Positions 31,966-40,193 of a DNA stretch of 64,000 bases are shown one piece after another. The translations under genes and the position numbers were made by a program. The DNA comes from Bradyrhizobium sp. B097. GTDB lineage: Bacteria; Pseudomonadota; Alphaproteobacteria; Rhizobiales; Xanthobacteraceae. Positions within the stretch are counted from its first letter, which is position 1. The number at the start of each line of letters is the position of its first letter. The notes beneath the pieces were generated by a model. It saw only the letters and a list, made by a program, of their open reading frames with translations, was not told where the DNA came from and did no database searches. Location of the stretch: positions 2,228,501-2,292,500 of the forward strand of contig NZ_CP152412.1 in the NCBI RefSeq assembly GCF_038957035.1, given 5' to 3'.

Positions 31966-33426
31966 ATGTTGCGACGGACGTTCCTGATGCTGACCACCTC
32001 GCTCGCGATGGCCTGCGCCGCGAGCCAGGCGAATGCTGCCTGCAGTCCGGATTACACCGGCGTCACCCTGACGGTGGCGTCGCAGACCGGACCATATATC
32101 GCGTCCGCGCTCAAGCTCGGCGCGGACGAATGGGCGAAGAAGACCTGCGGCAAGGTCAATGTCGTCGAGTTTCCCTGGTCCGAGCTTTATCCGAAGATCG
32201 CGACATCGCTCACGGCGTCGGACGCGACGTTCGATCTCGTCAGCTTCGCGCCGGCCTGGCTGCCGGATTTCGTCCCCTATCTCAGTGAGATGCCGAAGGA
32301 GATGCAGTCCGGCAAGGACTGGGACGATATCGAGCCGGCCTATCGCGAACGCCTGATGGTGTGGGAAGGCAAGATCTACTCGCAATCGATGGACGGTGAC
32401 GTCCACACCTATACTTACCGCACCGACCTGTTCAGCGATCCCAAGGAGAAGGACGCCTTCAAGGCCAAGTACGGCTACGACCTCGCGCCGCCGAAGACCT
32501 GGAAGCAATATCTCGACATTGCGGAGTTCTTCCAGCGGCCCGACAAGGGCCTGTGGGGAACGGCGGAAGCTTTCCGTCGCGGCGGTCAGCAGTTCTGGTT
32601 CTTCTTCAGCCATGCGGCGGCCTACGCCAACAATCCGAACTATCCGGGTGCGATGTTCTTCGACCCCGAGACGATGGACGCGCAGATCAACAACCCGGGC
32701 TGGGTGAAGGGGCTCGAGGAATACATCCGCGCATCGAAGCTCGGGCCGCCCAACGCGCTGAACTTCTCGTTCGGCGAGGTGAACGCGGCCGTGGCCGGCG
32801 GCCAGGTGGCGGAATCGATCGGCTGGGGCGACACCGGTGTCATCGCCGCCGACCCGAAGCAGTCGAAGATCTCGGGCAAGGTCGGCTCGGCGATGTTGCC
32901 CGGTTCGGACGAGATCTGGAACGCCAAGACCAAGAAGTGGGATAAATTCCCGAGTGTGCTTCCGGGCCCGTTCATGGCATTCGGCGGCTGGCAGATCGCG
33001 GTGCCGAAGGCCGGCAAGAACCAGCAGGCGGCGTGGGACTTCGTCAAGACGCTGACGAGCCCCGAGGTGTCGGGCCAGGCAGCGATCACCGGCGGTAGCG
33101 GCGTCAATCCCTATCGCAAATCGCACACCGCCAATCTGCAACTGTGGAGCAAGATCTTCTCGCCGGAAGAGGCCAAGGAATATCTCGGCGCGCAATCGGA
33201 CTCCATCAACGCCAAGAACGTCGCGCTCGACATGCGTCTGCCCGGCTACTTCTCCTATACCGAGGTGGTGGAGATCGAGCTCGGTAAGGCGCTGGCCGGC
33301 CAGACCACGCCGCAGGCGGCGCTCGACGCGATGGCGAAGGAGTGGAATCGCCTGACCGACGAATTCGGCCGGGCCAAGCAGCTTGCCGCCTATCGCGCCG
33401 CGATGGGCCTCCCGCCCAAGAACTAG
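31966..33426 (+). CDS. Extracellular solute-binding protein, family 1
   Basis: This 486-residue binding protein of the CUT1 system has a signal peptide (cleavage near ANA, residue 25). It carries family-1 landmarks such as ATFDLVSFAPAWLPDFVPYL, GEVNAAVAGGQVAESIGWGD, MAFGGWQIAVPKAGKNQQAAWDFVKTL and ITGGSGVNPYRKS. It is longer than MalE-type proteins. AGGGAGG precedes the ATG. A hairpin follows its stop codon, before the ATPase gene. Confidence 0.9.
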   Translation: MLRRTFLMLTTSLAMACAASQANAACSPDYTGVTLTVASQTGPYIASALKLGADEWAKKTCGKVNVVEFPWSELYPKIATSLTASDATFDLVSFAPAWLPDFVPYLSEMPKEMQSGKDWDDIEPAYRERLMVWEGKIYSQSMDGDVHTYTYRTDLFSDPKEKDAFKAKYGYDLAPPKTWKQYLDIAEFFQRPDKGLWGTAEAFRRGGQQFWFFFSHAAAYANNPNYPGAMFFDPETMDAQINNPGWVKGLEEYIRASKLGPPNALNFSFGEVNAAVAGGQVAESIGWGDTGVIAADPKQSKISGKVGSAMLPGSDEIWNAKTKKWDKFPSVLPGPFMAFGGWQIAVPKAGKNQQAAWDFVKTLTSPEVSGQAAITGGSGVNPYRKSHTANLQLWSKIFSPEEAKEYLGAQSDSINAKNVALDMRLPGYFSYTEVVEIELGKALAGQTTPQAALDAMAKEWNRLTDEFGRAKQLAAYRAAMGLPPKN

Positions 33427-33442
33427 CTTTCCAGTGAGACCT

Positions 33443-33470
33443 CCCGGATGATGCGCGAGCGTCATCCGGG
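33443..33470 (+). terminator. Hairpin after the CUT1 binding-protein gene
   Basis: CCCGGATGA and TCATCCGGG form a perfect 9-bp stem followed by ACTTTACTT. It lies between two co-directional genes of one transporter and may partly terminate or stabilise the upstream mRNA. Confidence 0.6.
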
Positions 33471-33509
33471 ACTTTACTTGCCGTCGACGAAAGGACGGAA
33501 AAGGATTCC

Positions 33510-34601
33510 ATGGCGCACGTCGAGATCGAGAACGTCAGCAAGGCATACGGGCCCTACAAGATCATCGAAGGGCTCGACCTCAACGTGGCCGACGAGGAGT
33601 TTGTCGTACTGGTCGGCCCGTCCGGCTGCGGCAAGACCACGACTTTGCGCATGATCGCGGGACTGGAGGCCGTCACCAGCGGAACCATCCGCATCGGCAA
33701 CCGCGACGTCACGCAGTTGCGCCCCGGCTTGCGCAACTGCGCGATGGTGTTCCAGAACTACGCGCTCTATCCGCACATGACGGTGGGGGAGAACATCGGC
33801 TACGGCATGAAGGTGCGGGGCGAATCGCGCGCCAGCATCGAGAAAGCCGTCAATGACGTGGCGCGCGTCCTCGATCTGGAGCAATATTTGCAGCGGCGGC
33901 CCAAGCAGCTTTCCGGCGGACAGCGCCAGCGCGTGGCGATCGGCCGTGCCATCGTGCGCAGCCCGGACGTGTTCCTGTTCGACGAGCCGTTGTCCAATCT
34001 CGACGCCAAGCTCCGCATCGAGATGCGGACCGAGATCAAGGCGCTGCATCGCCGTCTCGCCAAGACGATCGTCTATGTCACCCACGACCAGGTCGAAGCC
34101 ATGACGATGGCCGATCGCGTCGTGGTGATGAACAGAGGCCGGATCGAGCAGGCGGCCGATCCGATCACGATCTACGAGAAGCCCAGCAATCTGTTCGTCG
34201 CGGGCTTCATGGGTGCGCCCAGCATGAACTTCATCGATGGCGAAATCGTCGCCCGCGACGGTGCGCTCACCCTCACCGCGCCATCCGGCACGGCGTTGCG
34301 CATTCCGAAGTCGCGTCAGGCGACCTATGCGGGCAGCGTCGGCAAGCCGGTGGTGCTTGGCGTGCGGCCCGATCATGTGTTGCAGCAAGGCGCGCCAGCG
34401 GGTTCTTCGGTCCGGCTGCTCGTGAAAGACGTGGAGCCGCTGGGGCCACACACGCTGGTGATCGGGACCGTCGCCGGCTTTGCGTTCACCGCGCAAATGC
34501 CGGTCGGCGTTGCCGCTGAGCCGGATGATGTCATCGACGTCGCGCTCGATCTCGAGCGTACGCATTTGTTCGACAAGGCGTCAGGGATGGCCATTTCCTG
34601 A
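33510..34601 (+). CDS. CUT1-type ABC ATPase, UgpC/MsmK-like
   Basis: In this 363-residue ATPase, Walker A GPSGCGKTT is at residues 36-44, the Q-loop NYALYP follows, then the signature LSGGQRQRVAIGRA, Walker B VFLFDEPLSNLDA and the H-loop THDQ. The C-terminal ~120 residues form a TOBE/OB regulatory domain (VLGVRPDHV, VKDVEPLGPHTLVIG). It completes the second transporter of the locus and is the last gene before serA. Confidence 0.93.
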   Translation: MAHVEIENVSKAYGPYKIIEGLDLNVADEEFVVLVGPSGCGKTTTLRMIAGLEAVTSGTIRIGNRDVTQLRPGLRNCAMVFQNYALYPHMTVGENIGYGMKVRGESRASIEKAVNDVARVLDLEQYLQRRPKQLSGGQRQRVAIGRAIVRSPDVFLFDEPLSNLDAKLRIEMRTEIKALHRRLAKTIVYVTHDQVEAMTMADRVVVMNRGRIEQAADPITIYEKPSNLFVAGFMGAPSMNFIDGEIVARDGALTLTAPSGTALRIPKSRQATYAGSVGKPVVLGVRPDHVLQQGAPAGSSVRLLVKDVEPLGPHTLVIGTVAGFAFTAQMPVGVAAEPDDVIDVALDLERTHLFDKASGMAIS

Positions 34602-34957
34602 TTTGCTCTGGCGACGGCAACAGGATTGCGGTCATCGGAGCCGCGAAGTGAGACCAGCGCTCCAGACGTAACCTTCGGCGCCGAGCTAAGGCGACTGGGA
34701 TTGAGCTCCGGCCGGTGAGCCGGAGCGGGCGTTCCCAGGAGCCGAAACGGGGCCTTTGCCGGCGAAATAGCCCAAGACATTTGGCCGAATCGGTTCCCGC
34801 TCGGTGTCTGGAGGCGGCGATCGAGGGGGCTTCGTCGGAAATCGCAGGGCGCGCCGCCCCATGGCGGCTTCTGATGCGATTGTTTTCCATGTTATCACCT
34901 GATCCGTCGAAACTGCGTTCGTGCCTAACCTGCCCGAACCTACGAGCCCGGATCTTG
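34602..34957. other. Leader region of serA with a two-part hairpin
   Basis: No gene was seen. CTGGGA (34695-34700), GCTCCGGC (34705-34712), GCCGGAGC (34719-34726) and TCCCAG (34733-34738) fold into two stacked stems of 8 and 6 bp separated by an internal loop. This could be a structured 5' leader of serA or an end signal of the ABC operon without a T-run. The remaining bases show nothing further. Confidence 0.45.
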
Positions 34958-36211
34958 ATGATGTTGTCGCTGCCCAAGACCAAAATACGCGTGCTGCTGC
35001 TGGAGGGCGTGAATGATTCCGCAGTCCGGATGTTCGAGGCGAACGGCTATACCGAGCTGCAACGTCTGCCCAAGGCGTTGGGGCCCAAAGAGCTCAAGCA
35101 AGCGCTGTCGGGTATCCATATGCTGGGAATTCGGTCGCGGACCCAGTTGACCGCGGAAATCCTCGAGGCCGCCGACCGGTTGCTCGTTGTCGGCTGCTTT
35201 TCGGTCGGCACCAATCAGGTGGACCTCGACGCCGCGCGAAAGCTCGGAATACCCGTATTCAACGCGCCATATTCCAACACCCGCAGCGTGGCGGAGCTGA
35301 CCATCGCCGAGATCGTCATGCTGTTCCGGCGGATCTTTCCGCGTTCGGTCTCCGCACATGCCGGCGGCTGGGACAAGTCCGCCGAAGGCAGCCGTGAGGT
35401 GCGCGGCAAGACGCTGGGCATCGTCGGCTATGGCAACATCGGATCGCAGCTGTCGAACCTCGCGGAAGCCATGGGCATGCGCGTGATCTATTTCGACCAG
35501 ACCGACAAGCTCCGCCACGGCAATACCGAGTCCGCGGAATCGCTTGACGCGTTGCTCGCAGCGAGCGACGTCGTCTCGCTGCATGTGCCGGAGACGCCGA
35601 CCACCGCCAACATGATTGGCGCAGCCCAGCTCCAGTTGATGAAGCCCGAGGCCTATCTGATCAACAACTCACGCGGCACCGTGGTCGATCTCGATGCGCT
35701 GGCGAGCGCCCTGCGTGAGGGCCGGCTGGCGGGTGCCGCAGTCGACGTGTTTCCGGTCGAGCCGGTGTCGAACGAGGCACGCTTCGTCTCGCCGCTGCAG
35801 GGCCTCCCCAACGTCATCCTCACGCCGCATGTCGGCGGTTCGACGGAAGAAGCGCAGGATCGCATCGGCGGCGAAGTCGCGCGCAAGCTGATCGATTATT
35901 CCGATGTCGGGTCGACCTTCGGGGCGGTCAATTTTCCGCAGGTGCAATTGCCGGCGCGGCCGACCGGCACCCGCTTCATCCATGTTCACCGTAACGTTCC
36001 GGGCGTCATGCGTCAGGTCAACGACGCGGTTTCGCGGCACGGGATCAACATCCTGGCGCAATATCTGCAAACCGATCCGGAGGTCGGCTATGTCGTGCTC
36101 GAGACCGACGTGGTCGGCGGCGAGGGCGAGGGGCTGCTGGCCGATTTGAAGGCCATTGACGGCACGATCCGGGTGCGGGTGCTGTATGACGCGAACCGAC
36201 CGCAGGGCTGA
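34958..36211 (+). CDS. serA: D-3-phosphoglycerate dehydrogenase, E. coli SerA type with ACT domain
   Basis: This 417-residue enzyme catalyses the first step of serine synthesis. The N-terminal IRVLLLEGVNDSAVRMFEANGY matches SerA. The NAD motif is GIVGYGNIGSQ, and the catalytic Arg/His segments are INNSRGTVVDLDAL and LTPHVGGSTEEAQ. Residues ~335-417 form an ACT domain (FIHVHRNVPGVMRQVNDAVSRHGINI), the serine feedback site. The start is ambiguous between adjacent ATGs at 34958 and 34961; upstream extension lacks homology-like sequence. Confidence 0.93.
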   Translation: MMLSLPKTKIRVLLLEGVNDSAVRMFEANGYTELQRLPKALGPKELKQALSGIHMLGIRSRTQLTAEILEAADRLLVVGCFSVGTNQVDLDAARKLGIPVFNAPYSNTRSVAELTIAEIVMLFRRIFPRSVSAHAGGWDKSAEGSREVRGKTLGIVGYGNIGSQLSNLAEAMGMRVIYFDQTDKLRHGNTESAESLDALLAASDVVSLHVPETPTTANMIGAAQLQLMKPEAYLINNSRGTVVDLDALASALREGRLAGAAVDVFPVEPVSNEARFVSPLQGLPNVILTPHVGGSTEEAQDRIGGEVARKLIDYSDVGSTFGAVNFPQVQLPARPTGTRFIHVHRNVPGVMRQVNDAVSRHGINILAQYLQTDPEVGYVVLETDVVGGEGEGLLADLKAIDGTIRVRVLYDANRPQG

Positions 36212-36220
36212 TCGGTCGCG

Positions 36221-37660
36221 TCAATCCGCCGAGAAGCCGAACGGAACGCTCGAGGTTCTGAAATCGTCGGGAAGAATCTCGCGTCCGATCGGAGGCGCCG
36301 ACCGCGCGGCGCATCGCGGGCGATGGCAGACCCGGCAGGCGACGCCGATCGGGGTCGGCTCATCCGCGTTCGGCCCCTGTCCGTCGCGCGTGTAGATCAG
36401 CTGGCCCGCATGCTCGGCGGCGCAGCCGATCGCGATCGCCCGCTCGACGCGGATGGCGCCGAACGCGCCGCCGCCGGCGGTCACGGTGCGGGCGATCGAG
36501 AAGAACCGCTGTCCGTCGGGCAATTCCAGCCATTGCGTGACGATCTGGCGTGGCGTCTTGAAGATATCGTGGACCGACCATAGCGGACAGGCGCCGCCGT
36601 GCTTGGCAAACGGAAAGCCGGCACCATCGAGCAGCTTGGAAATGTTGCCGGCCGGATCGACGCGGATCAGGAAGAACGGCACCTTCTCGAGACCCGGCCG
36701 CTGCAAGGTCGTCACGCGGTGCGCGATCTGCTCGAAGCTGGTGCCGAACTGGCGTGCCAGCGCCTCGAGATCGTAACGGCGCGTCTCGACCGCTTTGGCA
36801 AATACGGAATACGGCATGATGAGTGCTGCCGCCGCATAGGCCGCGAGTGCCCTGCGGGCCAGCAACTCGGCGCTCTTGCTGGTGAACTTGCCGTCTTCCA
36901 CCGCCGCGCTGATCTCGCCTTCCAGTTCCAGATAGGCGAGTTGCTTGGCCAGCTGAAAATTGAGGCCTGCGGTGTCGAGCGAATCCTCGAGCAGCAACTG
37001 CCTGCGATGGAGGTCCAGTCGCCGGACCGAGCCGAGCATGACGTTCGGCGGCAGGTAGCGGACCTGGAGCTTGTGGCGCTCGCGAAGCCGCTCGATAAAT
37101 CCGGCTGGTCCGGCCGGTTCATGGACGAGACGTTCGGCGGCATCGTCGAGGTTGGCGAAATTGTTGCGGCGGGCGGCGAGGAATCGCCTGACTTCCGCAA
37201 CGGGATCGTTGGCGTCAAAATTCTCCTGACCCGGGTGCGACCCGCCACCCACCAGGTCCGGAGCCCTCCGCTCCGCAAGCGCCAGCTGTTCCTCGCGATA
37301 GGCGGTGTAGAGGCGCAGGAACGCTTCGGTCATTCCGGGATAGCTGACCGCGAGGTCGCTGACCTCGAGCGCCGGGATGTCGATGTCGGCAAACATAGGT
37401 TCCTTCAAAACCGACTGCATGCGCGCGGTGTGATCAGCGCCGCCGTCGCCGGCGAGATCTGCCAGATCGATCTTGTAGGTGCGGGCCAGGCGAAGCAGCA
37501 TGTCCGCCGTCACAGGCCGTTGATTGCGTTCCAGCAGCGCGACATAGGGGGCGGAGATTTCGAGATCGGCCGCCATGTCGGCCTGGGTCAGCCCGAGGTC
37601 GCGCCGCAGCCGCCGCAGCCGCGGGCCCATGAAAACGGAACGGGCGCTCGAGGTTACCAT
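36221..37660 (-). CDS. ScfR/RamB-type regulator: XRE HTH, IrrE-like and DUF2083 domains
   Basis: In this 479-residue protein, residues ~12-68 are an XRE helix-turn-helix (RRLRRDLGLTQADMAADLEISAPYVALLERN). A middle region resembles the ImmA/IrrE (DUF955) domain. The C-terminal ~150 residues match DUF2083, with VPFFLIRVDPAGNISK and a Cys cluster (CRVCHRPRCAAR). ScfR/RamB proteins sense short-chain acyl-CoA and control acetate and glyoxylate-cycle genes; in Paracoccus, RamB activates a neighbouring isocitrate lyase gene. Here it is divergent from aceA with inverted repeats between them. AAGG precedes ATG 37660. Confidence 0.88.
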   Translation of the reverse strand: MVTSSARSVFMGPRLRRLRRDLGLTQADMAADLEISAPYVALLERNQRPVTADMLLRLARTYKIDLADLAGDGGADHTARMQSVLKEPMFADIDIPALEVSDLAVSYPGMTEAFLRLYTAYREEQLALAERRAPDLVGGGSHPGQENFDANDPVAEVRRFLAARRNNFANLDDAAERLVHEPAGPAGFIERLRERHKLQVRYLPPNVMLGSVRRLDLHRRQLLLEDSLDTAGLNFQLAKQLAYLELEGEISAAVEDGKFTSKSAELLARRALAAYAAAALIMPYSVFAKAVETRRYDLEALARQFGTSFEQIAHRVTTLQRPGLEKVPFFLIRVDPAGNISKLLDGAGFPFAKHGGACPLWSVHDIFKTPRQIVTQWLELPDGQRFFSIARTVTAGGGAFGAIRVERAIAIGCAAEHAGQLIYTRDGQGPNADEPTPIGVACRVCHRPRCAARSAPPIGREILPDDFRTSSVPFGFSAD

Positions 37661-37675
37661 CGCCTTATCCTGGGT

Positions 37676-37724
37676 TTGTAATATTCTTACAACAATACAT
37701 CAGTTTCTTGTAAGTTATGACAAG
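37676..37724. promoter_or_regulatory. Candidate ScfR operators between scfR and aceA
   Basis: TTGTAA-TATTC-TTACAA (37676-37692) is a perfect inverted repeat. A second related site CTTGTAAGTTATGACAAG (37707-37724) has CTTGT/ACAAG ends. Both lie in the shared 144-bp promoter region, so they are the likely binding sites of the divergent regulator. Confidence 0.6.
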
Positions 37725-37804
37725 TTTTCTGCGGCAGGTCTAGCTCCCCGTGAGGCTGGGCTTACAAAGAGACCAGTTATTTCGTCACCGAAGGGATCAC
37801 GGAC

Positions 37805-39433
37805 ATGAACTTCCAACCGCGCGGGATCAGCATCCAGGGGCCGGCTTCGTATCAGAGCGAGCTTGAGGCGGCCGAAGCGCTGCTCAAGACCAAGGACACC
37901 TGGAACGGCGTCACCGCCGAGGCCGTGGCGCGCATGCGCCTGCAGAACCGCTTCAAGACCGGTCTGGATGTCGCCCGCTACACGGCTGCGCTGATGCGCG
38001 CCGACATGGCCGCCTATGACGCCGACAGCACCAAGTACACCCAGTCGCTGGGCTGCTGGCACGGCTTCATCGCGCAGCAGAAGCTGATCTCGGTCAAGAA
38101 GCACTTCGGCACGACCGATCGCCGTTACCTCTATCTGTCCGGCTGGATGATCGCTGCGCTGCGCTCCGAGTTCGGACCGCTGCCCGACCAGTCGATGCAC
38201 GAGAAGACCTCGGTGCCGGCGCTGATCGAAGAGCTCTATACCTTCCTGCGCCAGGCAGATTCGCGTGAGCTCAACGACATCTTCCGCGCGCTCGATGCGG
38301 CCCGCAAGGAAGGCGACAAGGCCAAGGAAAAGGCGCTGATCGAGAAGATCGACAACTTCCAGACCCATGTCGTGCCTGTCATCGCCGACATCGACGCCGG
38401 CTTCGGCAATGCCGAGGCGACCTACCTGCTCGCCAAGAAGATGATCGAGGCGGGCGCCTGCGCCCTGCAGATCGAGAACCAGGTCTCCGACGAGAAGCAG
38501 TGCGGCCACCAGGACGGCAAGGTCACCGTGCCGCACGAGGTGTTCATCGCGAAGATCCGCGCTTGCCGCCATGCGTTCCTCGAGCTCGGCGTCGAAGACG
38601 GCATCATCGTGACCCGTACCGACTCGCTCGGTGCCGGCCTGACGCAGCAGATCGCCGTGAGCCACAAGCCCGGCGACCTCGGCGACCAGTACAACAGCTT
38701 CCTCGACTGCGAGGAGGTGACGATTGCCAATGCGCGCAACGGCGACGTCATCCTCAACCAGAACGGCAAGATGATGCGTCCGAAGCGTCTGCCCAGCAAC
38801 CTGTACCAGTTCCGTCCCGGCACCGGTGCGGATCGCTGCGTGCTCGACTGCATCACCTCGCTGCAGAACGGCGCCGACCTGTTGTGGATCGAGACCGAGA
38901 AGCCGCATATCGAGCAGATCGCCTCGATGGTCGATCGCATCCGCAAGGTCATTCCGAACGCGAAGCTGGCCTACAACAACTCGCCGTCGTTCAACTGGAC
39001 GCTCAACTTCCGTTGGCAGGTCTACGACGCGATGAAGGAAGCCGGCCAGGATGTCAGCAAGTACAACCGCGCCGAGCTGATGAAGGTGGAATACGACGGC
39101 ACGCCGCTGGCGATCGAAGCCGACGAGCGTATCCGTACCTTCCAGGCGGATTCGGCCAAGCGCGCCGGTATCTTCCACCACCTGATCACGCTGCCGACCT
39201 ATCACACGGCTGCGCTGTCGACCGACAATCTCGCGAAGGAGTACTTCGGCGAGCAGGGCATGCTTGGCTACGTCAAGAACGTCCAGCGTGCGGAAATCCG
39301 TCAGGGCATCGCCTGTGCGAAGCATCAGAACATGGCGGGATCCGACATCGGCGACGATCACAAGGAGTACTTCGCCGGTGAGGCCGCCCTCAAGGCGGGC
39401 GGCGTCCACAACACGATGAACCAGTTCGGCTAA
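37805..39433 (+). CDS. aceA: Isocitrate lyase, long form
   Basis: The enzyme splits isocitrate to succinate and glyoxylate in the glyoxylate shunt. The 542-residue length is that of the long bacterial subgroup. Metal-binding residues are in ADIDAGFG (Asp195, Asp197). The active-site loop reads KQCGH (residues 231-235) where E. coli has KKCGH. Further landmarks are TRTDSLGAG, LAYNNSPSFNW and THxx-type TLPTYHTAAL. It is divergent from the ScfR-type regulator and ends before a perfect hairpin. Acetate formed by the ALDH16/DeoC pathway would need this enzyme. Confidence 0.95.
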   Translation: MNFQPRGISIQGPASYQSELEAAEALLKTKDTWNGVTAEAVARMRLQNRFKTGLDVARYTAALMRADMAAYDADSTKYTQSLGCWHGFIAQQKLISVKKHFGTTDRRYLYLSGWMIAALRSEFGPLPDQSMHEKTSVPALIEELYTFLRQADSRELNDIFRALDAARKEGDKAKEKALIEKIDNFQTHVVPVIADIDAGFGNAEATYLLAKKMIEAGACALQIENQVSDEKQCGHQDGKVTVPHEVFIAKIRACRHAFLELGVEDGIIVTRTDSLGAGLTQQIAVSHKPGDLGDQYNSFLDCEEVTIANARNGDVILNQNGKMMRPKRLPSNLYQFRPGTGADRCVLDCITSLQNGADLLWIETEKPHIEQIASMVDRIRKVIPNAKLAYNNSPSFNWTLNFRWQVYDAMKEAGQDVSKYNRAELMKVEYDGTPLAIEADERIRTFQADSAKRAGIFHHLITLPTYHTAALSTDNLAKEYFGEQGMLGYVKNVQRAEIRQGIACAKHQNMAGSDIGDDHKEYFAGEAALKAGGVHNTMNQFG

Positions 39434-39465
39434 TCGATCGAACGGGTCAAGGCGACTATCGACTG

Positions 39466-39498
39466 GACAGGCGGGATTGCGAGGCAGTCCCGCCTGTC
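39466..39498 (+). terminator. Hairpin terminator after aceA
   Basis: GACAGGCGGGA and TCCCGCCTGTC form a perfect 11-bp stem with an 11-nt loop, followed by TGCTCGTTT. Confidence 0.75.
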
Positions 39499-39656
39499 TG
39501 CTCGTTTAGCGGGGCGACTTCGACCACGGTGACGCGGTCGAATTCGCCCCGTAGCGTTTGCAGACCATCCCCTTAGGCTTACGCCCGCCGTCGAGGTTCC
39601 CCCATTCGCTGCCAGCGTGGTATTGCATCGCTGCGACCTTGAGGGCATGCCACGCG

Positions 39657-40184
39657 ATGACTGTCGGGCACTATGCATCCGCCGTCACCAGCTCCGCCGT
39701 GATGGAGCTGCTCAGGCCGTTCGATCCCCGCATCGTCGGAACGCTGCCGCTCGGCCTTGCCGTGCCCGGCAGCGACATCGATATCGTTTGCCATGCGCCC
39801 GATCCGAACGCTTTCGCGAACATCGTTTGGACCCACTACCAATCGGCCGATGATTTCGTGCTCTACCGATGGGCCAAGGGAACGCGGCCGGCCATTGCCC
39901 GCTTTGTGTGGGATGGCTGGCCGTTCGAACTGTTCGGTGACCTGCGCCCGGTAAACCAGCAGCAGGGCTGGATCCATTTCGAGGTGGAGCGGAGGCTGCT
40001 TGCGCTTGATGACGGATGGCTGCTGCAAGCCGTCAGCAAGCTGAGGGCCGATGGCCTCAAGACCGAGCCTGCGTTTGCCGCCGTGCTCGGGATATCGGGC
40101 GATCCCTATCGCGGGTTGCTCGAACTCGCGGCGGAAACGGACGCCGCGTTGCGCGCCAGGCTCGCGGCGTGCGGCTTCGGCTGA
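39657..40184 (+). CDS. DUF4269-like nucleotidyltransferase-fold protein
   Basis: The 175-residue protein contains GTLPLGLAVPGSDIDIVCH, a nucleotidyltransferase-like G-S-x-x-D-x-D motif, then FELFGDLRPVNQQQGWIHFEVERRLL and GLKTEPAFAAVLGISGDPY. This layout matches DUF4269. The metal-binding aspartates are present, so catalysis is possible, but no substrate is known. The ATG at 39657 starts just before the first helix; the longer frame from 39558 lacks conserved features. Confidence 0.75.
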   Translation: MTVGHYASAVTSSAVMELLRPFDPRIVGTLPLGLAVPGSDIDIVCHAPDPNAFANIVWTHYQSADDFVLYRWAKGTRPAIARFVWDGWPFELFGDLRPVNQQQGWIHFEVERRLLALDDGWLLQAVSKLRADGLKTEPAFAAVLGISGDPYRGLLELAAETDAALRARLAACGFG

Positions 40185-40193
40185 TCGCGAGGT

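Noticed and set aside
31930..33465. 511-codon minus-strand frame opposite the CUT1 binding-protein gene
   Set aside because: It is rich in Arg, Gly and His with no domain, whereas the plus-strand frame is a typical solute-binding protein with signal peptide and operon context.
37715..39409. 564-codon minus-strand frame opposite aceA
   Set aside because: Antisense shadow of isocitrate lyase; low complexity and no recognisable motif.
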